42,005 nucleotides of DNA from an uncultured Oscillospiraceae bacterium (GCA_947600025.1 CANQFY010000010.1:1-42005); one strand, 5' to 3'. Shown: positions 9,023-16,986, counted from the stretch's first letter. Numbers and translations are program-made. Notes: a model not told the origin generated them from the letters alone.

Positions 9023-9695
9023 GAAGCTGGAAGCCGCTCTGGGCTACCGGTTCCGGGACCCGGAAAAGCTGCGCAACGCCCTGACTCACTCCTCCTATGC
9101 CAACGAGTCCTGGCACAACAGTCTGGCAAGCAACGAGCGGCTGGAATTTCTGGGGGACTCCATTCTGGGCATGGTGGTGGCGGACTATCTGTACCGCAGC
9201 TTCCCCCAGCGCCCTGAGGGAGAGCTGACCCGGATGCGGGCGGACTTGGTCTGCGAAAAAAGCCTGGCCGACGCCGCCAACCGGGTAAGCCTTGGAACGT
9301 ATCTGCTTCTGGGCCACGGCGAGGAGCAGGGAGGCGGCCGATTCCGCAGCTCCATCCTGGCCGACGCCATGGAATCGGTACTGGCCGCCAGCTACTTAGA
9401 CGGGGGCTTGGAGGCCGCCAGCGGCATCATTCAGCGGTTGATCCTGGCGGATGTGCCGGTGGGCAAGCTCCACAACGCCGACTACAAAACCGCCCTGCAA
9501 GAGCTGATACAGCAAAAGAAAAACCAGGTGCTGACCTACCAGCCCATTGGAGAGACCGGTCCGGACCACGACAAGCGGTTCCGGGTGGAGGTACTTCTCA
9601 ACGGACAGGTGGTGGGCCAGGGCAGCGGCAGTAGCAAAAAACGGGCCGAACAGGACGCCGCGCGGGAGGCCATCGAAAAGCTGTTTCGGAAATAA
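9015..9695 (+). CDS. rnc: Ribonuclease III
   Basis: A 226-residue double-strand-specific endoribonuclease that processes rRNA precursors and structured RNAs. The signature NERLEFLGDSILG spans residues 40-52. The four acidic metal ligands can be placed at E41, D48, D117 and E120 (LADAMES), the same spacing as in the E. coli enzyme. A double-stranded RNA-binding domain fills roughly 155-226 and ends with the SSKKRAEQDAAREA helix. It starts inside the end of plsX (eight-base overlap), indicating coupled translation. Confidence 0.97.
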   Translation: MDEKLEAALGYRFRDPEKLRNALTHSSYANESWHNSLASNERLEFLGDSILGMVVADYLYRSFPQRPEGELTRMRADLVCEKSLADAANRVSLGTYLLLGHGEEQGGGRFRSSILADAMESVLAASYLDGGLEAASGIIQRLILADVPVGKLHNADYKTALQELIQQKKNQVLTYQPIGETGPDHDKRFRVEVLLNGQVVGQGSGSSKKRAEQDAAREAIEKLFRK

Positions 9696-9710
9696 GCGGA
9701 GGAAAAATTA

Positions 9711-10811
9711 GTGAAATACGACTATCTCATCGTGGGCGCTGGACTCTTCGGAGCCACCTTTGCCCAGCGGGCCCAGCAGGCCGGGAAAAGCTGCCTGGTG
9801 ATCGACAAGCGGGATCACATTGCCGGCAACGTGTACACCAAAACCGTGGAGGATATCCATGTACACGTCTATGGGGCCCATATTTTCCACACCAACGATC
9901 GGCGGGTTTGGGATTATGTTAATCAATTTGCGGAGTTCAACCGCTTTACCAACGCCCCCGTGGCCAATTATCACGGGGAGCTGTACTCCCTGCCCTTCAA
10001 CATGTACACCTTCAATAAAATGTGGGGCGTGGTCACCCCGGCGGAGGCGGCGGCGGAGATCGAACGCCAGCGGAAGGCTGCCGGGATCACCGAGCCTAAG
10101 AATCTGGAGGAGCAGGCCATCTCCCTGGTGGGAGTGGACATCTATGAGAAGCTGGTGAAGGGCTACACCGAAAAGCAATGGGGCCGCCCCTGTACCGAGC
10201 TGCCCGCCTTCATCATCCGCAGACTGCCGGTTCGGCTGACCTTCGACAACAACTACTTCAACGCCCGCTATCAGGGCATCCCCATCGGGGGCTACACCGC
10301 CATGGTCCAGGCCATGCTGGGCAGCACGCCGGTGGAGCTGTGCGCCGATTATCTGGCGGACAAGGAAAAGTGGGACGCCCTGGCGGATAAAGTGCTTTAC
10401 ACCGGGCCCATCGACGCCTACTTTGACTACCGGCTGGGGGCGCTGGAATACCGCTCCGTCCGGTTTGAAACCGAGCTGCTGGATATGCCCAACTTCCAGG
10501 GCAACGCGGCGGTGAACTACACAGACCGGGAGACCCCCTGGACCCGGATCATTGAGCACAAGTGGTTCGAGGACAAGGGACAGCCCAAAACAGTGATCAG
10601 CCGGGAGTACAGCTCCGAGTGGAAGCCCGGAGACGAGCCCTATTACCCCGTCAATGACGAGAAGAACGGCGCCCTTTACAGCCAGTACAAGGCGCTGGCG
10701 GAGAAGGAGGAAAAGCTCCACTTCGGCGGCCGGTTGGGAGAGTACAAATACTACGATATGGACGCGGTCATCGCCCAGGCGCTGGCGCTGGCGGACCGGG
10801 AGCTGGGATAA
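9711..10811 (+). CDS. glf: UDP-galactopyranose mutase
   Basis: A 366-residue flavoenzyme that interconverts UDP-galactopyranose and UDP-galactofuranose, the donor for galactofuranose in cell-surface polysaccharides. The FAD motif VGAGLFGATFA is at residues 7-17. The blocks YGAHIFHTND near 63, FNMYTFNKMWG near 99 and YTEKQWGRPC near 153 are characteristic. A GTG start at 9711 has GGAGG at 9698-9702, eight bases upstream. It is the last gene of the operon and is followed by a strong terminator. No glycosyltransferase lies beside it, so the polysaccharide it serves must be encoded elsewhere. Confidence 0.95.
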   Translation: MKYDYLIVGAGLFGATFAQRAQQAGKSCLVIDKRDHIAGNVYTKTVEDIHVHVYGAHIFHTNDRRVWDYVNQFAEFNRFTNAPVANYHGELYSLPFNMYTFNKMWGVVTPAEAAAEIERQRKAAGITEPKNLEEQAISLVGVDIYEKLVKGYTEKQWGRPCTELPAFIIRRLPVRLTFDNNYFNARYQGIPIGGYTAMVQAMLGSTPVELCADYLADKEKWDALADKVLYTGPIDAYFDYRLGALEYRSVRFETELLDMPNFQGNAAVNYTDRETPWTRIIEHKWFEDKGQPKTVISREYSSEWKPGDEPYYPVNDEKNGALYSQYKALAEKEEKLHFGGRLGEYKYYDMDAVIAQALALADRELG

Positions 10812-10825
10812 AAGACGATTTTGCC

Positions 10826-10860
10826 ATGCGGAACGCTTCGCGTTCCGCATGATCTTTTTT
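10826..10860 (+). terminator. Rho-independent terminator after glf
   Basis: A perfect ten-base-pair stem (ATGCGGAACG at 10826-10835 with its complement at 10841-10850) closes a CTTCG loop and is followed by TTTTTT at 10855-10860. It ends the trkH-glf transcription unit. Confidence 0.9.
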
Positions 10861-10952
10861 CGGGGATGGAAGGCCGGCGCACATTTTTTGGGGTGGGGAA
10901 TACGATGGAATGAGCGGCAACCGCCGCGAAAAATGTTTGGAGGTCTTTTATC

Positions 10953-11102
10953 ATGTGTAACTATGGCAACAACCTGCTTTGGATCATCATTCTGCTGATC
11001 CTGTTCGGCGGCTTCAACGGCTGCGGCTACGGTCTCACCACCACCGGCGGCTGCGGCTGCGGCTGCAACGACAATAACAACGGCTGCGGCTGCGGCTGCT
11101 GA
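10953..11102 (+). CDS. Small Gly/Cys-rich peptide with a hydrophobic segment
   Basis: A 49-residue product with a good ribosome-binding site (GGAGG at 10939-10943, nine bases before the ATG). It begins M-C-N-Y-G-N-N, has a very hydrophobic stretch at residues 8-18 (LLWIIILLILF), then a glycine-rich turn and two blocks of alternating Gly and Cys (CGCGC at 34-38 and 45-49) separated by an Asn/Asp spacer. It is framed by terminators at 10826 and 11116, so it should be its own transcript. The layout of a short polar start, one hydrophobic segment and Gly-rich flanks recalls small YjcZ-type sporulation proteins, but those lack the cysteine repeats. A metal-binding, disulfide-linked or modified peptide is also possible. 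Function is unknown. Confidence 0.72.
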   Translation: MCNYGNNLLWIIILLILFGGFNGCGYGLTTTGGCGCGCNDNNNGCGCGC

Positions 11103-11115
11103 GTCAAAGAAGGAG

Positions 11116-11147
11116 GGGCGCCCCGCGGGGCGCCCTTTTTTGTTTTT
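11116..11147 (+). terminator. Terminator after the Gly/Cys peptide gene
   Basis: GGGCGCCCC at 11116-11124 pairs with its exact complement at 11127-11135, giving a very GC-rich hairpin, followed by TTTTTTGTTTTT. It lies 13 bases after the peptide stop codon. Confidence 0.88.
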
Positions 11148-11165
11148 CGTTGCATCTTTTGGGGC

Positions 11166-11210
11166 AACTCCTCCCAGCTTCCCGGCTGGGGATGAGGAGG
11201 GAGTTTTTTT
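11166..11210 (+). terminator. Second terminator-like hairpin just before terS
   Basis: Outer arms AACTCC (11166-11171) and GGAGTT (11200-11205) and inner arms CCCAGC (11173-11178) and GCTGGG (11185-11190) form an interrupted stem, and TTTTTTT follows at 11204-11210. It sits immediately before the terS ribosome-binding site, so it could act as a terminator or as an attenuator of the capsid cassette. Confidence 0.5.
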
Positions 11211-11223
11211 GAAGGAGGCAGGT

Positions 11224-11526
11224 TTGAAAAAACGGATCAAAAACGGGAAGGTAAACCGGCAGGACGTGACCCGGCGGCTGGCGGAGTTGGCCTTTGGCGA
11301 GGCGAACGACTGCGTCCGGCTGATCCTGGAGCAGTCCCCGGAGCTGGACAAGCTGGATCTGAGCCTGCTCAGCGAAATCAAGCGCAGCGAAAAGGGTTCC
11401 ATGGAAATCAAGCTCATCGACCGGCTTCAGGCTCTGGAGCAGCTGGCCCGGGCGGCTTCCGAGGAACCGGGAGGGTTAGAAGACTTTCTCAACGCACTGG
11501 GACGCGCCGGGGAGGCGGAGCCTTGA
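11224..11526 (+). CDS. Terminase small subunit-like protein, short form
   Basis: A 100-residue protein from a TTG at 11224, chosen because AAGGAGG (11212-11218) lies just upstream; the frame stays open further 5' but runs through the hairpins. The segment VTRRLAELAFGEAND near residue 15 and KLIDRLQALEQLAR near 66 match the C-terminal half of PBSX-type terminase small subunits. The N-terminal helix-turn-helix region of about 60 residues, which those proteins use to recognise DNA, is not present here or in the other frames upstream. It overlaps terL by four bases (TTGA). The assignment rests on family resemblance and on position before terL. Confidence 0.6.
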   Translation: MKKRIKNGKVNRQDVTRRLAELAFGEANDCVRLILEQSPELDKLDLSLLSEIKRSEKGSMEIKLIDRLQALEQLARAASEEPGGLEDFLNALGRAGEAEP

Positions 11527-12776
11527 GTAGCCCGGTTTTCTCGCCGAAGCAGCGCACCGTCCTGACCTGGTGGACGCCCGGGAGCAAGTACCGTACCCGC
11601 GACGCCATCATCTGCGACGGAGCGGTGCGCTCCGGGAAGACCCTGGCCATGGGGCTGGGTTTCTTCCTGTGGGCCATGAGCTGCTTCCAGAGGCAGCGGT
11701 TCGGCGTGTGTGGGAAGACCATCGCCTCCCTGCGGAGAAACGTCCTGTCCGAGGTTCTGCCCAAGCTGGAAGCCCTGGGGGCCGTCTGGAAGGAGCGGCG
11801 GACGGAAAATCTGGTGACCGTGCGATTCCGGGGACGGGAGAATCAGTTCTACGTCTTCGGAGGGCGGGACGAAAGCTCCGCCAGCCTGATCCAGGGGATC
11901 ACCTTCGCCGGGATCCTGCTGGACGAGGTGGCGCTGATGCCCCAGTCCTTCGTGGAGCAGGCCTGCGCCCGGTGCAGCGTGGCGGGCAGCCGGCTGTGGT
12001 TCAACTGCAACCCCGCCGGCCCCACCCACTGGTTTTATCGGGAATGGATCCAGGAGGCGGAGGCCCGAAACTGCCTGCGGCTCCACTTCACCATGGAGGA
12101 CAACCCCAGCCTGACCCCCCAGATCCGGCAGCGATATCAGCGGCTGTACTCCGGCGTCTTCTACCGGCGGTTCATCCTGGGACAGTGGGTGCAGGCGGAG
12201 GGGCGGGTGTACGACTTCTACCAGCCGGAGATGGCTCAGGATGTCCCCCAGGGAAATTTCGACCGGTGGTACATCTCCTGCGACTACGGTACCGTCAACC
12301 CCACCTCCATGGGGCTCTGGGGCCGGCTGGGAGAGCGGTGGTACCGGGTGAAAGAGTTCTACTTCGACTCACGCCGGGAGCAGCGGCAGATGACCGATGA
12401 GGAATACGCCGACGCTCTGGCCCGTCTGGCCGACGGACGAAGTCTGGCCGCCGTGATCGTGGACCCCTCCGCCGCCAGCTTTCAGGAGGTGCTGCGCCGC
12501 CGGGGCTGGCGGGTGCGGAAGGCGGAAAACGACGTGCTGGCAGGCATCCGCATCACCGCCGATTGCCTGAAATCCGGGAAAATCGTGATCTGCCGGGGCT
12601 GCGAGGACTGTCTGCGAGAGATCGAGGGCTATGTCTGGGATCTGACCGGCGGGCAAAAGGACCGGGTGAAAAAGGAAAATGATCACGCCATGGACGATAT
12701 GCGCTATTTTGCCGCCACCGTCCTGGGCGGAAGGACCGTGGCCTTCGCCGCCAGGGCGGTGGCACGGACAAGCTGA
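11523..12776 (+). CDS. Phage terminase large subunit (PBSX-type)
   Basis: A 417-residue DNA-packaging motor. The ATPase half has Walker A GAVRSGKT at residues 33-40 and Walker B ILLDEVA with D134/E135. The nuclease half shows acidic residues in the RNase H-like pattern: D254 (SCDYGT), D314 (VIVDPSAA) and D391/D392 (HAMDDM). All key residues are present, so it looks functional. It starts with TTG at 11523 inside the end of terS and is followed 12 bases later by the portal gene. Base composition matches the surrounding chromosome. Confidence 0.93.
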   Translation: MSSPVFSPKQRTVLTWWTPGSKYRTRDAIICDGAVRSGKTLAMGLGFFLWAMSCFQRQRFGVCGKTIASLRRNVLSEVLPKLEALGAVWKERRTENLVTVRFRGRENQFYVFGGRDESSASLIQGITFAGILLDEVALMPQSFVEQACARCSVAGSRLWFNCNPAGPTHWFYREWIQEAEARNCLRLHFTMEDNPSLTPQIRQRYQRLYSGVFYRRFILGQWVQAEGRVYDFYQPEMAQDVPQGNFDRWYISCDYGTVNPTSMGLWGRLGERWYRVKEFYFDSRREQRQMTDEEYADALARLADGRSLAAVIVDPSAASFQEVLRRRGWRVRKAENDVLAGIRITADCLKSGKIVICRGCEDCLREIEGYVWDLTGGQKDRVKKENDHAMDDMRYFAATVLGGRTVAFAARAVARTS

Positions 12777-12788
12777 AAGGAGCCAACC

Positions 12789-13943
12789 ATGATTTGGAAA
12801 CGCAAGCAGGCCCCCGCCGCTGCCGCCGCGACATCCCAGCTCCGGCGCTCCGGGGACCATCCCTTCGGCGCTCTGCGGGGCTTCGTTCCCCTGGGCACCG
12901 GAGAGGAACGGGTGTACCGGGAGCTGCGGGAGGCCATCCCGCTGCTGGATGCCGCCATTGGGAAGCTGGTGCGGCTGACGGGCGGCTTCACGGTAAAGTG
13001 TCCCGATCCGGCTGTCCAGGCCCGGCTGGCGGTATTTCTCCGCAGCGTTCCCAGTGGCAACGGGCAGATCGGCATCGACAGCTTTCTGGAAAGCTACCTG
13101 GACAGCCTATTGACCTATGGGCGGGCAGTAGGAGAAATTCTGGTGGCGGGCGAGAAAGTCCGGGCCGTCTGCTGGGGCGATGTGACCCAGCTTCAGGTCC
13201 GCCAGGGCGGCAACCCGCTGGAGCTGGAGCTTTGGGGGCCCGATACCGGCGGGGTGCTTCGGCCCCTGCCCTACCCCCAGCTTCTGCTCTTTACCACCCA
13301 TCTGCCGGAGCCTGCCCATCCCTACGGCGTGAGCCTGTTCCGGGGGATGCCCTTTCTGGCGGATATTCTGATGAAGATCTACGCCGCCATGGGCGCCAAC
13401 TGGGAGCGGGCGGGCAACGTCCGTTACAGCGTCATCTGCCGGGACACCGAGGGACTGGACTCCGCCTCCGTTCAGGAGCGGGGCAGCCAGATCGCCCAGG
13501 AATGGGCCAAGGCCATGGAGGACAGCAAAAACGGCACGGTCCGGGACTTCGTGGCGGTGGGAGATGTGGAGATCAAGGTCATCGGCGGGGAAGCTCCCAT
13601 CCTGGACTCCCAGGTGCCGGTGCGGCAAATTTTGGAGCAGCTGGTGGCAAAAACCGGCCTGCCCCCCTTCCTGCTGGGTCTCAACTGGAGCACCACCGAA
13701 CGGATGAGTACCCAGCAGGCGGATATCCTCACCAGCGAGCTGGCGGCCCTGCGCCGGGCGGTGGAGCCCGCCCTGGTAAGGATCTGCCGGAAATTCCTGT
13801 CCCTGGAGGGGCTGGACGACCGGGTGGAGATCATTTGGAACGAGATCAGCTTACAGGACATCACCGAGGAGGCCCGGGCGGAGCTGTACCGCGCTCAGGC
13901 CGCCAAGGCCCGCAGCGACGCGGGCCTTGCCCCGGAAATTTGA
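12789..13943 (+). CDS. Phage portal protein
   Basis: A 384-residue protein with the length, order and features of HK97/SPP1-type portals, the dodecameric ring through which DNA enters and leaves the capsid. Visible landmarks are an N-terminal basic segment, FLESYLDSLLTYGRAVGEI near residue 98, the aromatic/proline-rich region LPYPQLLLFTTHLPEP near 158, FLLGLNWSTTERMSTQQADI near 297 and a helical C-terminus rich in Ala/Glu. The ATG at 12789 follows AAAGGAG at 12776-12782. The family call comes mainly from its place between terL and the capsid genes and from those blocks. Confidence 0.85.
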   Translation: MIWKRKQAPAAAAATSQLRRSGDHPFGALRGFVPLGTGEERVYRELREAIPLLDAAIGKLVRLTGGFTVKCPDPAVQARLAVFLRSVPSGNGQIGIDSFLESYLDSLLTYGRAVGEILVAGEKVRAVCWGDVTQLQVRQGGNPLELELWGPDTGGVLRPLPYPQLLLFTTHLPEPAHPYGVSLFRGMPFLADILMKIYAAMGANWERAGNVRYSVICRDTEGLDSASVQERGSQIAQEWAKAMEDSKNGTVRDFVAVGDVEIKVIGGEAPILDSQVPVRQILEQLVAKTGLPPFLLGLNWSTTERMSTQQADILTSELAALRRAVEPALVRICRKFLSLEGLDDRVEIIWNEISLQDITEEARAELYRAQAAKARSDAGLAPEI

Positions 13944-13957
13944 CGGGAGGGATACCT

Positions 13958-14854
13958 ATGGAAATCAAAAAAGACGCCCAGGTGGGCGAAAACGGCGCGC
14001 CCACCCCAGGGCAGCTGGAGGCCATCAACGTCCAAGCCCGGGCAACGCTGACGGCAGATCAGGTCTACGTCTTCGCGCTGCGGCTTTGCGACGACCAGGT
14101 GGACCGGGATCTGGAGCGGTTCGACACCCAGGCCCTGCCGGAACTGGCAAGGCTTTTCCTGGGGAAAACCGGGATCGTAGACCACCGCTGGTCCAGCGAC
14201 GCCCAGGTGGCAAGGATCTTCGCCACGCAAGTGGTCCAGGAGGACAGCGTCCACTATATCAAAGCCTGGGCCTACATCCGCAGAGGGGAACAGACACGGG
14301 AGGTCATCTCCGACATCGAGGCGGGAATCAAAAAGGAGGTCTCCGTGGGCTGCGCCATGGGTAAGCGGGTCTGCTCCATCTGTGGGGGAGAGTACGGCAC
14401 CTGCGGGCATCAAAAGGGGGAACACTATGACGGGCAGCTTTGCTGCGTCATTCTCCGGGAGCCCATGGACGCCTACGAATTCTCCTTCGTGGCGGTGCCC
14501 GCCCAGTGCGAGGCCGGCGTGCTGAAAGGCATGGGCCCCGGGCGGAAAAATCTCAAGGCCCTGGCAGAGGAATTTGGTGCTCAGGGGGAATACCGTGCGC
14601 TTCTGTCTCTGGCGCAGCTGGGAAAGCAGTACCAGAAGGCCCTGGAGGACAGTGTGGTGCGGCTCTGCCTGACCCTGGAATTGGGAGCCGAGGAGCCGGT
14701 TCTGAGAAGCATCGTCTCCCGGGCCGCGCCGGAGGATCTGCAAAAGCTGAAAACCGCTCTGGAGGCCCGGGCCGCCGAGGTTCTGCCTTTGACCCCCCAG
14801 CTTCCCGCCCCGGGAAGGAAAAATCCCGTGGTGGAGAGCGGTTTTCTCATCTGA
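13958..14854 (+). CDS. Prohead protease-like protein with a Cys/His-rich insert
   Basis: A 298-residue protein in the position of the capsid maturation protease. GIVDHRW with H76 and KEVSVGC with S129 match the His and Ser landmarks of S78-type prohead proteases, with spacing close to HK97 (inferred catalytic pair). The DAYEFSFVAVPA segment near 172 is the typical end of the protease domain. Between them, residues ~132-165 carry a Cys/His cluster (CSICGGEYGTCGH, then LCC) that could bind a metal. Residues ~190-298 are helical and charged and could act as scaffold, since the capsid protein lacks an obvious long delta domain. The ATG follows GGGAGG at 13945-13950. Confidence 0.72.
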   Translation: MEIKKDAQVGENGAPTPGQLEAINVQARATLTADQVYVFALRLCDDQVDRDLERFDTQALPELARLFLGKTGIVDHRWSSDAQVARIFATQVVQEDSVHYIKAWAYIRRGEQTREVISDIEAGIKKEVSVGCAMGKRVCSICGGEYGTCGHQKGEHYDGQLCCVILREPMDAYEFSFVAVPAQCEAGVLKGMGPGRKNLKALAEEFGAQGEYRALLSLAQLGKQYQKALEDSVVRLCLTLELGAEEPVLRSIVSRAAPEDLQKLKTALEARAAEVLPLTPQLPAPGRKNPVVESGFLI

Positions 14855-14908
14855 CGGGTATTTCCGGGACTTCCGGATGCCAATAAATTTTACCAGGAGG
14901 CGCATTTT

Positions 14909-15244
14909 ATGAACATCTCTTACGAGGCCATCGGCCATCTGAGCGTCACCTTCCCCGCCGGGAATTGCGCGGTCGGCCAGGTGTGCAAAATGGGTGCCGA
15001 CGGGTCCGTCGTTCCCTGCGGCGACGGCGACACCCCCTGCGGCGTGGTGGAGAGCATCCACGGCGGCAAGGCCGCCGTCCAGATCCACGGCTTCGTCCAG
15101 GTCCGCTATTCCGGCAACGCCCCGGCCATGGGCTATACCGCACTGGTGGCCAACGGCACCGGCGGCATGAAAACCGGCGCGGGCAAGCAGTACCTGGTGG
15201 TGGCGGTGGACAAGTCTGCCAATACCGCCGTCATCGAGCTGTAA
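14909..15244 (+). CDS. Probable capsid decoration/stabilising protein
   Basis: A 111-residue, beta-rich, glycine-rich small protein immediately before the major capsid gene, the usual place of head decoration proteins. Its pattern (an early FPAG segment, GVVESIHGGKAAVQIHGFVQV near residue 45 and a valine-rich end) resembles DUF2190-type capsid-stabilising proteins by eye. The ATG at 14909 has AGGAGG at 14895-14900. It is separated from the protease gene by 54 bases. Confidence 0.6.
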   Translation: MNISYEAIGHLSVTFPAGNCAVGQVCKMGADGSVVPCGDGDTPCGVVESIHGGKAAVQIHGFVQVRYSGNAPAMGYTALVANGTGGMKTGAGKQYLVVAVDKSANTAVIEL

Positions 15245-15258
15245 AGGAGGGTAACAAC

Positions 15259-16284
15259 ATGAGCTATGAAAATCTGAAGCTGGAAAAAGGGATGTACCGC
15301 CAGGAGGGCAAGACCTTCACCCAGGTGCTGGAATCCCTGGACCCCAGCGAAAACTACCGGGGCACCGCCCTGGAGGGGACCGACGCCTTTCAGCGCCAGC
15401 TGAAACGTTTTGACATTCGGGCCAAGGGGCCTGACTCCTCCTCCGTGGAGAAGTTTTTCCGCACCATGGACTCCGCGGTGCTATTCCCCGAGTACATCGC
15501 CCGCACCGTGCGGACGGGGATGGAGGAAAATGACATCCTGCCCGGCATCGTGGCGACTACCACCGTCATCGACAGCATGGACTACCGCTCCATCTACTCC
15601 GAACCCACTCAGGAGGACAAGGCCCTTCGGGAGGTAGAGGAGGGTACCGTCATCCCCGCCACCCAGGTCAAGACCAAGGAGCATCTGGTACACCTGACCA
15701 AGCGGGGTCGGATGCTCATCGCCAGCTACGAGGCCGTGCGGTTCCAGAAGCTGGATCTGTTCTCCGTGATGCTTCGGCAGATCGGCGCCTACATCCAGAA
15801 AATGCAGATCGCCGACGCCGTGCAAGTGCTGATCCACGGCGACGGCAACAGCAACGCCGCCACCGAATACAAGGTGGGCACCGGTCCCATTTCCGGGGTC
15901 TCCGGCACCCTGGCCTATGACCAGCTGGTGGAGTTCTGGGGCCAGTTCGATCCCTACACCATGAACACCCTGCTCATGTCCACCGGCACCATGACCAAGG
16001 TGCTGAAGATCCCCGAGTTTCAGAATCCCCTCACCGGGCTGAACTTCCAGGGCACCGGCAAGCTGACCACGCCCCTGGGCGCCGAGCTTTACCGCACCGG
16101 CGCCATGGAGGATGGTACCATCATCGGTCTGGACAAGGGGTACGCCCTGGAGCTGGTGCGGGCCGGAGACGTGCTGGTGGAATATGACAAGCTCATCGAC
16201 CGGCAGCTGGAGCGAGCGGCCATCACCGCCATTTCCGGCTTCGGCAAGATCTGCGACGGCGCGGCGGCGGTGCTGAAGGTATGA
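15259..16284 (+). CDS. Major capsid protein (HK97-like fold predicted)
   Basis: A 341-residue protein following the decoration gene by 14 bases. An N-terminal arm of about 60 residues is followed by a region typical of capsid proteins: TMDSAVLFPEYIARTVRTG near residue 70, KTKEHLVHLTKRGRMLIASYE near 138 and a C-terminal half with DKGYALELVRAGDVLVEYDK near 294. The segment near 70-115 resembles the start of the HK97-type core. No frame break is present. Identity rests on position, size and general pattern; a structural prediction would settle it. Confidence 0.8.
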   Translation: MSYENLKLEKGMYRQEGKTFTQVLESLDPSENYRGTALEGTDAFQRQLKRFDIRAKGPDSSSVEKFFRTMDSAVLFPEYIARTVRTGMEENDILPGIVATTTVIDSMDYRSIYSEPTQEDKALREVEEGTVIPATQVKTKEHLVHLTKRGRMLIASYEAVRFQKLDLFSVMLRQIGAYIQKMQIADAVQVLIHGDGNSNAATEYKVGTGPISGVSGTLAYDQLVEFWGQFDPYTMNTLLMSTGTMTKVLKIPEFQNPLTGLNFQGTGKLTTPLGAELYRTGAMEDGTIIGLDKGYALELVRAGDVLVEYDKLIDRQLERAAITAISGFGKICDGAAAVLKV

Positions 16285-16637
16285 CCCTGGCCGAGCAGGT
16301 ATTCGCCCAGGCGCAGGTCCTGGCGGGCAATCTGGAGGAGCGGCAGTACCACCTTCTGAAGCTTCTGTGCCGGGGGATCACCAGCAGTCTGCGGCAGCGG
16401 CTCCGGCCGGGGCTGACCCCTGACGACTGCCGGGCCGACTTTCTGGCGGCGGCCAGTCTGCTGGCGCTGTCCGCCCTCTCGGGCGTCCAAGAAGGGGAAA
16501 AGCTGGAGCAGGTAAACATGGGGGACCTGACCTTCCGAAAGCGGGGCGGAGATCCCGCGTCCAACTGCCTGCGCAACCAAGCGGAGCTGATCATCGCGCC
16601 CTATCTTCGGGACCGGTTCCATTTCTCGGGGGTGTAG
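16281..16637 (+). CDS. Head-tail connector (adaptor)-like protein
   Basis: A 118-residue, mostly helical protein whose ATG overlaps the capsid gene stop by four bases (ATGA). Size, helical content and place right after the major capsid gene fit the adaptor that docks under the portal (gp6/gp15-like). The segment CLRNQAELIIAPYLRDRFHF closes the protein. I recognise no diagnostic motif, so the role is inferred from order. Confidence 0.5.
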   Translation: MTLAEQVFAQAQVLAGNLEERQYHLLKLLCRGITSSLRQRLRPGLTPDDCRADFLAAASLLALSALSGVQEGEKLEQVNMGDLTFRKRGGDPASNCLRNQAELIIAPYLRDRFHFSGV

Positions 16638-16638
16638 C

Positions 16639-16986
16639 ATGGATCTGGTGGTCAGGCAGATCATGGAAAAGTACGGGTCCTCCCTGGAGGTGCTGCGCCA
16701 GGGGGCGTGGATCCCCTTCCGAGGCTTTCTCCAACCCAGCCGCTCCAATTCCAGACAGAATCTGGAGCGGGAGACGGCGCTCACCGGCGAAGCTGCTCAA
16801 GGGCACTACGTCTTCCTCGGCCCGCCGGAAATGGAGGTAGCGGAGGGGGATCTTCTTCGCTGCCGGGGAAGGGAATATCTCTTCCGGCGGGCAGAGGAGA
16901 TCTGCTGCCGGGATGCGGTGGTCTACCGCTGGGGACTTTGCGTGCGGAAGGGAGCGGAGGACACATGGGGCTCATCGAGCAAGTGA
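16639..16986 (+). CDS. Head-closure-like phage protein
   Basis: A 115-residue protein starting one base after the previous stop. It is rich in beta-type residues with two late cysteine pairs (LLRCRG, EEICCRD). In HK97-like modules the second small gene after the capsid gene is usually the head-closure protein, which fits the size here. Its last 22 bases overlap the next gene. No sequence motif proves the role. Confidence 0.42.
   Translation: MDLVVRQIMEKYGSSLEVLRQGAWIPFRGFLQPSRSNSRQNLERETALTGEAAQGHYVFLGPPEMEVAEGDLLRCRGREYLFRRAEEICCRDAVVYRWGLCVRKGAEDTWGSSSK

Noticed and set aside
9708-11417. Minus-strand open frame of 569 codons opposite glf, the peptide gene and terS
   Set aside because: It mirrors the codon pattern of glf, runs through three hairpin structures and contains long alanine/valine runs that are simply the complement of the Gly-Cys repeats.
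12794-13957. Possible 5' extension joining an alternative portal frame to the protease gene
   Set aside because: The extension is the shifted frame of the portal gene, rich in Gly/Pro/Arg. The protease starts properly at 13958 with its own ribosome-binding site.
13895-15088. Minus-strand open frame of 397 codons opposite the protease and decoration genes
   Set aside because: Antisense of well-supported genes, His/Gly-rich composition typical of mirror frames, no ribosome-binding site.
15259-16284. Encapsulin nanocompartment instead of a phage capsid
   Set aside because: Portal, terminase, protease and neck-type genes surround the capsid gene; encapsulins stand with cargo proteins only.
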